Positions 44,103 through 51,248 of a stretch of 64,000 nucleotides of DNA are shown here, in pieces. Origin of the DNA: Dyadobacter psychrophilus. GTDB lineage: Bacteria > Bacteroidota > Bacteroidia > Cytophagales > Spirosomataceae. The stretch spans positions 868,001-932,000 of the forward strand of contig NZ_FUZA01000001.1 of the NCBI RefSeq assembly GCF_900167945.1, written 5' to 3'. Under the pieces are notes generated by a model. That model saw only the letters and a list, made by a program, of their open reading frames with translations, did no database searches and was not told the DNA's origin. A program made the position numbers and the translations under genes. Position 1 is the first letter of the stretch; the number at the start of each line of letters is the position of its first letter.

Positions 44103-46089
44103 CCAATTGCCGGTTTTCCGCGACAAAATAGAAAGTTTAAAAGGGCCAGTTTTTGTTTTTGGTGCAAGCGGCTTCATCGGTGCCAATCTTTTCAACGAAA
44201 TTTTTAAGATCCGCAAAGACTGTTACGCGCTCACACACGACGCGACGAAGGCATGGAGGCTGAAATTGCTTAATGTTCCTTTCGAAAACATTGTCCATTG
44301 TGATATCCTTTCGAACAACTCTGTCCAGGAAGTTTTTGAAAAATACAAGCCGCAAACGATCTTCAATCTGGCGGCTTACGGCGCTTACAGCAAGCAAAAT
44401 AATGTTAACCTGACGTATGAAACCAATGTCATCGGAACCGTTAACATTCTGCAAAACTGCACGACCGAGATGGTTTATATCCATGCGGGAAGCAGCTCCG
44501 AGTATGGTTTTAACTGCACTTCTCCAAAAGAGACCGATCGTGTAGAACCAAACAGCCATTATGCGGTTTCAAAAGTTTCAGCAGCCTATTTGTTGGAATA
44601 TTATGCCAAGGTTTTTAATCTGAAAACACTAAATCTCCGGCTTTACTCTATTTACGGATACTGGGAAGAACCGGACAGGCTAATCCCAAAACTGATTGAA
44701 AACGCGAGAAAAAAACAGCTTCCTTCGCTGGTTTCACCGGATATCAGCCGGGATTTTGTGTTTATAGAAGATTGTGTGGAAGCGTTTCTGGATGCTGCAT
44801 TAAAGATCAGCAAGGAAACTTCCGGTAAGTCATATAACATTGCAACGGGGCGCAAAACAACGATGGGCAACCTTGTTGACACCTCCCGGAGAACATTCAA
44901 CATTACGCAGGAGCCACAATGGGGCAGCATGTCCAACCGGAAATGGGACCTTGCAGAATGGTTTGGCGATCCTAGCGCATTTGAAACCGACTTTGGCTGG
45001 AAAGCCAGGACGCCTCTCGAAACCGGACTTTCAAAATACAGTGAATGGCAGGCTCAGATCAAATACGAAGATCGTGTAATCCCAGCATTCGAAAATCCAA
45101 AACTGAACCCGATCATTACAGCGATCATCGCTTGTTATAAGGACGCGCAGGCCATTCCGTTCATGTACGAGCGGCTGGTAAAGACTTTCAATGATCTTAA
45201 AGTGCGCTATGAGATTATTTTTGTTAATGACAATTCGCCTGATAATCAGGAAGAAGTGATCAGCGCAATTTGTGATAAAGACCCCAATGTGGTAGGAATC
45301 AGTCACTCTCGCAATTTCGGTTCACAATCCGCTTTTTTGAGCGGGATGGAAATTGCGACAGGTGATTGTGTTGTGTTGATGGATGGTGATTTGCAGGATC
45401 CGCCGGAAATTATTCCTGCTTTTTATGAAAAATGGATGGAAGGGTTTGATGTCGTTTACGGCGTCCGCGTCCAGCGTGAAATGAAACCGCACATTCACTT
45501 TTTCTATAAATCGTTTTATAAAGTATTTCAAGGACTTAGCTATATTCCAATTCCCCGCGACGCCGGCGATTTTTCAATGATAGATCGCAAGGTTGTGAAA
45601 GAATTGGTGGATTTACCTGAAACGGAGCAGTTTTTACGCGGACTACGCGCCTGGGTCGGTTTCAAGCAGACCGGCGTTCCCTATGTAAGACCTGAAAGAA
45701 TGTTTGGCGTATCCACAAATAACTGGACAAAGAATATCTGGTGGGCAAAAAAGGCGATCTTCTCGTTCAGCTTCGCGCCTTTGGAATTGATGAGTTATGC
45801 AGGCTTTGCATTAACCGGATTTTCAATTTTAGGGATTATCTGGCAAATCTTAGCGAAATTCGTGTTTTTCAGGGATACGCCGCAAGGGATTAGCACCGTT
45901 ATCGTTCTGGTCGTGTTCTTCGGCGGATTGACCATTTTGGGCATTTCATTCCTGGGCGAGTACATTGCCAAGATCTTTGAAGAAACCAAAAAACGACCGA
46001 AATACATCCGAACCAGAATCCGCCGCGGCTCCAAATCATACAAAACCGCCGACGAGATCAGGACGTTAGTGAAGCAATTGCGGAAATAG
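44095..46089 (+). CDS. Fusion of NAD-dependent sugar epimerase/dehydratase and GT2 polyprenyl-phosphate glycosyltransferase
   Basis: 664 residues with two complete enzymes. Residues about 15-325 are an extended SDR: Rossmann motif GASGFIG (23-29), SSSEYG (about 132-137) and YAVSK (Tyr156, Lys160), with FNLAAYGAYSK upstream. Residues about 338-560 are GT2: PIITAIIACYKD, FVNDNSPDNQ, the DxD in LMDGDLQDPP (about 428-433) and FLRGLRAWVGFK, then two TM helices (about 570-640) and a basic tail. The GT2 half resembles GtrB/ArnC-type enzymes. The fusion would let a sugar nucleotide be modified and then loaded onto undecaprenyl phosphate by one protein. The epimerase could instead be a dehydratase. 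No internal stop or frameshift is seen. Confidence 0.88.
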   Translation: MLDQLPVFRDKIESLKGPVFVFGASGFIGANLFNEIFKIRKDCYALTHDATKAWRLKLLNVPFENIVHCDILSNNSVQEVFEKYKPQTIFNLAAYGAYSKQNNVNLTYETNVIGTVNILQNCTTEMVYIHAGSSSEYGFNCTSPKETDRVEPNSHYAVSKVSAAYLLEYYAKVFNLKTLNLRLYSIYGYWEEPDRLIPKLIENARKKQLPSLVSPDISRDFVFIEDCVEAFLDAALKISKETSGKSYNIATGRKTTMGNLVDTSRRTFNITQEPQWGSMSNRKWDLAEWFGDPSAFETDFGWKARTPLETGLSKYSEWQAQIKYEDRVIPAFENPKLNPIITAIIACYKDAQAIPFMYERLVKTFNDLKVRYEIIFVNDNSPDNQEEVISAICDKDPNVVGISHSRNFGSQSAFLSGMEIATGDCVVLMDGDLQDPPEIIPAFYEKWMEGFDVVYGVRVQREMKPHIHFFYKSFYKVFQGLSYIPIPRDAGDFSMIDRKVVKELVDLPETEQFLRGLRAWVGFKQTGVPYVRPERMFGVSTNNWTKNIWWAKKAIFSFSFAPLELMSYAGFALTGFSILGIIWQILAKFVFFRDTPQGISTVIVLVVFFGGLTILGISFLGEYIAKIFEETKKRPKYIRTRIRRGSKSYKTADEIRTLVKQLRK

Positions 46090-46167
46090 TAACAATAAAT
46101 TAGTTAAGCTCAACAACTTTGAAATCTCAAATTATATTGGATAAATTCAAATTAATGTTGTCGCTTG

Positions 46168-46461
46168 ATGGTTATTATCAAACAAAAGACGCTTCACGAA
46201 TATTATATTAAGTACCCGGAGGCAAAGATTGCGATTGCCGAATGGGCGAGTAAAACAGAGTCCTCGAACTGGGCAAATTTCATGGAAGTGAAATCTGTTT
46301 TTAATAGCGTCGACTACGTGGGAGACAATAGGTTTGTCTTTAATATCAAAGGCAACCATTATCGAATGGTTGCGATGATATTTTTCAGTGTCCGAACCGT
46401 GTATATACGTTGGTTTGGAGCGCATAGCGAATATGAGAAGATCAATGTTTCAAAGATTTAA
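46168..46461 (+). CDS. HigB-like mRNA interferase toxin
   Basis: 97 residues from ATG 46168; an adjacent upstream TTG is not needed. The RelE-superfamily HigB pattern is visible: INKQ-like start IIKQKTLHEYYIKYPEAKIAIAEWASKTESSNWANFMEVKSVFNSVDYVGDNRFVFNIKGNHYRMVAMIFF, ending VYIRWFGAHSEYEKI with the terminal His and Tyr. HigB cleaves ribosome-bound mRNA. It is followed 11 bp later by a short partner with HigA-like N-terminus. The pair sits inside the glycan locus. Confidence 0.88.
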   Translation: MVIIKQKTLHEYYIKYPEAKIAIAEWASKTESSNWANFMEVKSVFNSVDYVGDNRFVFNIKGNHYRMVAMIFFSVRTVYIRWFGAHSEYEKINVSKI

Positions 46462-46472
46462 AGGACATTGCT

Positions 46473-46664
46473 ATGAAACTTTCGACTGAACAAGAATATA
46501 ATGAGGCTTTCAGGATCATTGATAACCTGATTGCCGAGAATTTTGAGGAAGACGTTAACAAACAGCAGAAGTTTTTGGAGGTTGCCAAAGCAATCCAGGA
46601 ATACGAAAAGAAAATGTATCCGCTTCCAAAACTTGAAACTGCTGTCAGAATAAAAAGTGCGTAA
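46473..46664 (+). CDS. Short HigA-like antitoxin lacking the HTH domain
   Basis: 63 residues. The sequence LSTEQEYNEAFRIIDNLIAENFEEDVNKQQKFLEVAKAIQEYEKKMYPLPK matches the N-terminal helices that precede the XRE HTH in HigA-type antitoxins of about 120-140 residues. Here the protein stops shortly after the YPLP linker, so no DNA-binding domain is encoded, and none is found in the 21 bp before the next ATG. It may bind and neutralise the toxin without repressing the operon, or be a truncated remnant. Confidence 0.75.
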   Translation: MKLSTEQEYNEAFRIIDNLIAENFEEDVNKQQKFLEVAKAIQEYEKKMYPLPKLETAVRIKSA

Positions 46665-46685
46665 AAGCATCATCATACAAACCGA

Positions 46686-47606
46686 ATGAGAAAAGAATTT
46701 TCGAACGCTATGGAGCAGTTGGCATTGGAAGATGATTCCATTGTTTTCATTACAGGCGATCTTGGCTATAATGCATTAGAAAATTTGCAGGCCAAAATGG
46801 GTAAGAGATTTATAAATGCTGGTGTCGCTGAACAAAATATGGTCGGCGTTGCGGCAGGATTTGCACATAAAGGCTACAAAGTTTTCTGCTACAGCATTGC
46901 ACCATTTATCGTTTACCGCTGCCTGGAACAATTCCGCAATGACGTATGCTTCAATAACTTACCTGTTTTCCTGGTAGGAAACGGCGGTGGTTATGGCTAC
47001 GGAATTATGGGAAGCAGCCACCATACAATTGAAGACCTGGCTTGCCTGAGCGGACAGCAGAATGCAAATGTTTGGGTGCCTGCTTTTTCCGATGAAGTTG
47101 AACCCGTTATACGCCAGATCGTGGCCGATGGACGTCCCGCTTACCTGCGGTTAGGTGCTGGAAAAACTACACCGGACAACAGCTACATTTCTGGATCGTT
47201 CAAGGTAATACATGCACCGGAAACGGCTGAAATCACCGTTTTTGCACTTGGACCGATTGCTAACAATGTCATGACGGCACTGTCGCTTTCAGAAGATCTT
47301 GCGCCAAAAGTGAATGTGGTAACAGCATTGCATTTTCCTTTACAGATTACCAGTGAAGTGGAATCTTTGATTAGAAAAGCCCCGTCAATTCTCGTTGCAG
47401 AAGAACATATCAGCATAGGCGGGCTTGCCCAACAGCTTTCCGTTCAACTTTTGGAGAGCGGCATTTTCCCACGCAGTTTCAAAAGCCTGAAAGCGGAAGG
47501 TTATCCCAACGGCCGCTACGGAAGTCAGACTTATCATCAAAAACTTTCCGGCCTGGATCCCGATTCCATCATTGCCCATATTGAACAACTAATGATTCCG
47601 GCATGA
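46686..47606 (+). CDS. Transketolase, C-terminal (pyrimidine-binding) subunit
   Basis: 306 residues. The pyrimidine-binding domain shows IVFITGDLGYNALENLQAKMGKRFINAGVAEQNMVGVAAGFAHKGYKVFCYSIAPFI, with the catalytic Glu in AEQNM. GYGYGIMGSSHHTIEDLACLS and a C-terminal transketolase domain, with VLVAEEHISIGGLAQQL-like SILVAEEHISIGG, follow. It completes the enzyme whose alpha half is at 43.3 kb, 2.6 kb upstream. The stop codon overlaps the next ATG by 4 bp (ATGA), showing coupling to the downstream membrane gene. Confidence 0.9.
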   Translation: MRKEFSNAMEQLALEDDSIVFITGDLGYNALENLQAKMGKRFINAGVAEQNMVGVAAGFAHKGYKVFCYSIAPFIVYRCLEQFRNDVCFNNLPVFLVGNGGGYGYGIMGSSHHTIEDLACLSGQQNANVWVPAFSDEVEPVIRQIVADGRPAYLRLGAGKTTPDNSYISGSFKVIHAPETAEITVFALGPIANNVMTALSLSEDLAPKVNVVTALHFPLQITSEVESLIRKAPSILVAEEHISIGGLAQQLSVQLLESGIFPRSFKSLKAEGYPNGRYGSQTYHQKLSGLDPDSIIAHIEQLMIPA

Positions 47607-49297
47607 CGAAAAAGGCTTTAACCATCATTCTGAGCCTGATCTTGCTGCTACCGGTCCTGATATACTTTACGGTCTGGAATTATTATGCTATCAATATCCC
47701 GAAATGGGATGACCACGCTTTAAAGGAATTTGTTCTTTATTATTCGCAGGCATCGACCTGGAAAGAAAAGATCTGGCTGCTTTTTAAACAGCACAATGAA
47801 CACCGGATCTCATTAACCCGTCTCATTGCCTGGTGGGATTATTCCTTATTCGGTTCACTGAATTACCGCCACCTGATGACGGCAGGAAATTTGCTGCTCA
47901 TCGCCGTTATTCCGCTTTGGTACGAACTTCTGAAAAAGAACAAGAAGCCGCTTTCGGCATTGCTACCAATCCCTTTTCTCTGGCTTACACTCGCTTTTTG
48001 GGAAAATATGTATTGGGGAATGGCCGCGATCCAGAATTTCGGCGTTGTCACTCTTACGGTCTGGACATTATATCTGTGCATTAATTTTAAAACATTTCCT
48101 TATATCATTTCGCTGTTTCTGGCAGCGCTTACAATCCTTACGAGCGGAAACGGCCTGCTTGTTCTGCCGTTAGGCGCACTCTTGTTGTTCCTGACTGGCA
48201 ACAGGAAACGCTTTGCATTGTGGCTGATCGTCAGCGCAGTTGAGATTTTCTGTTATTTTAATTGGTATACCAAACCGGAATCCAATCCTGAGTCAAAAGC
48301 ATCCATTTTCCAGCTTATTAAGGGCTACATGGCGTTTTTGGGCTCTTTTGCAGAATCATTCCCTGTTGCAGACCATATCAAGGTTTGCTTTTTTATGGGG
48401 ATTGTGCTGTTCCTGGTTGCCGTTTCAATTGCTTCAACGACTTTGTTCCGCATTGTCAGAAATAAATATGCGCACAAGTTTGAGCGAATAACCGATCTTT
48501 TTTGCCTTGGGACCATCCTTTTTATCCTGGGCACCGCATTGATAGTCGTTTATGGACGTGCAGGTTTTGGAATGGATACGCTGATAACCAGCCGTTACAA
48601 GATTTATTCCGTGCTTCTGCTGATTGTAGCCTATTTATATGTGGTTATTCCCATTCGCGGAAGCTTTCTTTCGCCATATATTACGACTATTGTCTTCCTG
48701 GGCATTGTTTTTAATGTTTTTAGCTATCATTATCACCTGGTGGAAGCATACAATCTCCGTAAAGACCTGACCACATATCAGTTCAACTGGACTTTTACAG
48801 ATAAAAAACTTACTTATCCGACCGACACTTCATTAGCTGCGAACATTGTTGAAAAGACGCCTGTATTCTACGAAAAACTGCTTCCGCTCATTTCCTTGGC
48901 AGACCGGCAAACCTACGCAGGCAACTCACGGGGTTTAACAGATTTGTACGATCGTACTACATTTACACCCGGAAACGAAAACCTGATCATTGAAAACAGC
49001 ACATTCACCAGTCAGCGATTGCAGGATAGCGGCATCTACATTTTACTCAGTTCAAAAGATCGCTTTTATCTGTTCCCGGCAAAAAGAACGCGGAACACGA
49101 GCCGAAAAGAGCTGTTTTTAAAACAATATTATTTTGCACCCGGATTCAGGGCAGACATTCCTTTTTCTGAAATGGACAAAGGACTTTATGATGTTGCATT
49201 GATCCGTCAGCAAGGCGACCAAACGGGCATTCTCTTTCAGAATCAGAGGGTGAAGGTGAATGAAATAAAGAAAAACAAAGTGAAGGTAAACTGGTAA
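47603..49297 (+). CDS. Multi-pass membrane protein, candidate GT-C-type glycosyltransferase
   Basis: 564 residues with about ten hydrophobic segments and a soluble C-terminal tail (about 400-564). I do not recognise a named family. The first external loop has an acidic pair, NIPKWDDHALKEFVLYY (Asp36-Asp37), as in GT-C enzymes, followed by HNEHRISLTRLIAWWDYSLFG, FWENMYWGMAAIQNFG and TSGNGLLVLPLGALLLF. These are similar to sequences found in uncharacterised O-antigen-locus membrane proteins. Its overlap with the transketolase gene and proximity to GT2 and acyltransferase genes support a role in glycan assembly. A flippase or polymerase is the alternative. Confidence 0.65.
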   Translation: MTKKALTIILSLILLLPVLIYFTVWNYYAINIPKWDDHALKEFVLYYSQASTWKEKIWLLFKQHNEHRISLTRLIAWWDYSLFGSLNYRHLMTAGNLLLIAVIPLWYELLKKNKKPLSALLPIPFLWLTLAFWENMYWGMAAIQNFGVVTLTVWTLYLCINFKTFPYIISLFLAALTILTSGNGLLVLPLGALLLFLTGNRKRFALWLIVSAVEIFCYFNWYTKPESNPESKASIFQLIKGYMAFLGSFAESFPVADHIKVCFFMGIVLFLVAVSIASTTLFRIVRNKYAHKFERITDLFCLGTILFILGTALIVVYGRAGFGMDTLITSRYKIYSVLLLIVAYLYVVIPIRGSFLSPYITTIVFLGIVFNVFSYHYHLVEAYNLRKDLTTYQFNWTFTDKKLTYPTDTSLAANIVEKTPVFYEKLLPLISLADRQTYAGNSRGLTDLYDRTTFTPGNENLIIENSTFTSQRLQDSGIYILLSSKDRFYLFPAKRTRNTSRKELFLKQYYFAPGFRADIPFSEMDKGLYDVALIRQQGDQTGILFQNQRVKVNEIKKNKVKVNW

Positions 49298-49299
49298 AT

Positions 49300-50418
49300 A
49301 TGCGCACCACATCACAGGGACACATTATTCAACTTGATGGAATCCGCTTTATTGCCATTGCGCTGGTTCTTATTGAACATCTTTTTGTAGAAGTTAACAC
49401 AGTTCCGGTAGGCGCTACAGGTGTGACGATCTTCTTTGTATTGAGTGGTTTTCTGATTTCAAGAATTCTCTTAAAGAGCAAAGAAAAGAACTATGGAACG
49501 GAAGGTGGATTCAAAAAATATCTCAGCAAATTCCTGATACGCAGGACAATAAGGATCTTCCCGGTCTATTATCTCACTATTCTGTTGCTCTACATTTTCA
49601 ATGTGCCTCCGGTGCGGGAAAAGCTGGGCTGGCTGGCATTATACGGAACCAATATTTACATGGCCTGGAACAAAACCTGGATGGGTTCCATGGATCATTT
49701 ATGGTCGCTGGCGGTTGAAGAGCAGGTTTATCTGTTCTTCCCTTTTCTGATCTTTTTTATTCCAAAAGGCAAGTTGGTCCCGGTTTTAGGCGTGATGGGC
49801 TTGCTCAGTCTCGGATTTAGGTTTTACTACTATTATGCAAACCCGGATTTTGCTATTGACGATTGGATCGTTACTTATGTGAGTACGCCTGCATGCCTTG
49901 ACTCATTCGCGCTGGGTGGTCTCCTTGCCTGGTTGCAGGTCTACAAAACTGATTTTTTCGAAAACCTTTTTAGCAAATCATGGCCGGTTGTGCTGGCATT
50001 TCTGGCGTGGGTCCTGCTCCAATTCTGGTCCAAATCCTTTGAGAACCGCTTCAATGTTTCTTTCGTTGTAATGGACAGAACTGTGTCTTCGATCTTTGGC
50101 TTTTTCCTTATCGGGCGCGCAGTAATGGGTTATACGGGGATTATGGCGGCCTTTCTGGAAAATCCGGTGAGCATTTATCTGGGTAAAATCAGTTACGGTT
50201 TGTATTTGTATCACAATTTTGTCTATAACCACTTTCATAGTGGCCCTATGCACCCAACCGTCCGGATTTTCCGAAAAATCTACCAGTATGCACCCGATCT
50301 GAAGGGCTCTGTCGCGTTCGAAGCGCTGGTTGTGATCACATTAACGATTGCCGTTGCGGCTTTCTCCTGGCATTTTTTCGAGAAGCCTATTAACGCCTTG
50401 AAGGACAAGTACGCTTAG
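49300..50418 (+). CDS. OafA/YrhL-type membrane acyltransferase
   Basis: 372 residues with about ten TM helices of the acyltransferase-3 family. The signature QLDGIRFIAIALVLIEHLF (His in the first loop), the RT-x-R-like FLIRRTIRIFPVYYLTILLLY and the conserved MDHLWSLAVEEQVYLFFPFLIFF with WSLAVEEQ are all present. Such proteins move acetyl or other acyl groups across the membrane to sugars. It begins 2 bp after the membrane gene stop. It is likely the O-acylation step for the glycan made by this locus. Confidence 0.92.
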   Translation: MRTTSQGHIIQLDGIRFIAIALVLIEHLFVEVNTVPVGATGVTIFFVLSGFLISRILLKSKEKNYGTEGGFKKYLSKFLIRRTIRIFPVYYLTILLLYIFNVPPVREKLGWLALYGTNIYMAWNKTWMGSMDHLWSLAVEEQVYLFFPFLIFFIPKGKLVPVLGVMGLLSLGFRFYYYYANPDFAIDDWIVTYVSTPACLDSFALGGLLAWLQVYKTDFFENLFSKSWPVVLAFLAWVLLQFWSKSFENRFNVSFVVMDRTVSSIFGFFLIGRAVMGYTGIMAAFLENPVSIYLGKISYGLYLYHNFVYNHFHSGPMHPTVRIFRKIYQYAPDLKGSVAFEALVVITLTIAVAAFSWHFFEKPINALKDKYA

Positions 50419-50459
50419 TAATTTTCATTACCCATAGCCCGGTTACAGGCTTTATTTAT

Positions 50460-50467
50460 TAATTTCG
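50460..50467 (+). promoter_or_regulatory. Candidate -7 element variant (TAATTTCG) before second GT2 gene
   Basis: TAATTTCG lies 34 nt upstream of the GT2 ATG and is preceded by ATTTAT. It shares the core TTAATTTCGCG with the element at 41240. It may start a second transcript covering 50.5-55 kb. Confidence 0.4.
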
Positions 50468-50493
50468 CGCAACCATACCAAATACGTTTCTGC

Positions 50494-51237
50494 ATGTCGT
50501 ACCTTCTTAGTATAGTAATGCCCGCATACAATGAACAGGATTGTATCGAAAAGGTAGTATATAATTGGACTAATTTTCTTAAAAATAAATTTCCCAACGA
50601 CAACACCACACTGATTGTAATCAACGACGGCTCAAAAGACAACACCAAAGTTCTTTTAGACAAATTACAGCGGGAGGTGACCAATCTTACCGTCATCAAC
50701 CAGAAAAATGGCGGCCACGGCAATGCGGTCGTGAACGGCTATCGCAAAGCGCTGGAACTCAATTCTGAATACGTTTTTCAGACAGACAGCGATGACCAGT
50801 TTGTATCGGACGATTTTGATAAACTTTGGAATAAACGCAGCCAATCGCAGTTTATCCTGGGTTACAGGGAAGTGAGACATGATGCCGGCGTGCGTTTATT
50901 TATCACAAAATTCCTTCGCGGAACGATCTCAACCGTTTACGGCACATTCATCATGGACAGCAATATTCCTTTCCGGCTTATCAAAGGAACATTCCTGCAA
51001 AAATTAATGAATCAGTTGCCAGATCCTGAGCCGTTTGCGCCTAATATTTTCTTGTCTGTAATGGCTAAAAAATCGGGTCAGGAGTTATTTGACATTCCTA
51101 TTACACATAAAGATCGTGAGACCGGCACGGTTTCGATCGTAAAATGGAACCTCTGGAAGGTTTGTATACGCAGCTTTAAAGAACTGTTGCGGTTTCGACT
51201 TGAACTCAATAAAAAGGTAAAAGCGATCCGTGCTTAA
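50494..51237 (+). CDS. Family 2 glycosyltransferase, soluble
   Basis: 247 residues. The GT2 fold is clear from the first strand SYLLSIVMPAYNEQDCIEKVVYNW, VINDGSKDNTKVLLD, NGGHGNAVVNGYRKAL and the DxD-like FQTDSDDQFV, then KDRETGTVSIVKWN. It lacks the C-terminal TM pair of ArnC-type enzymes, so it should act on a lipid-linked or protein acceptor at the cytoplasmic membrane face. It resembles dolichol-phosphate-mannose-synthase-like GT2s. The donor sugar is unknown. Confidence 0.85.
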   Translation: MSYLLSIVMPAYNEQDCIEKVVYNWTNFLKNKFPNDNTTLIVINDGSKDNTKVLLDKLQREVTNLTVINQKNGGHGNAVVNGYRKALELNSEYVFQTDSDDQFVSDDFDKLWNKRSQSQFILGYREVRHDAGVRLFITKFLRGTISTVYGTFIMDSNIPFRLIKGTFLQKLMNQLPDPEPFAPNIFLSVMAKKSGQELFDIPITHKDRETGTVSIVKWNLWKVCIRSFKELLRFRLELNKKVKAIRA

Positions 51238-51248
51238 CAACTAGGCTT

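Noticed and set aside
46090..46685. Mobile element around the HigBA pair
   Set aside because: No terminal inverted repeats, target-site duplication or transposase is visible within or near this segment, so insertion by an IS cannot be claimed.
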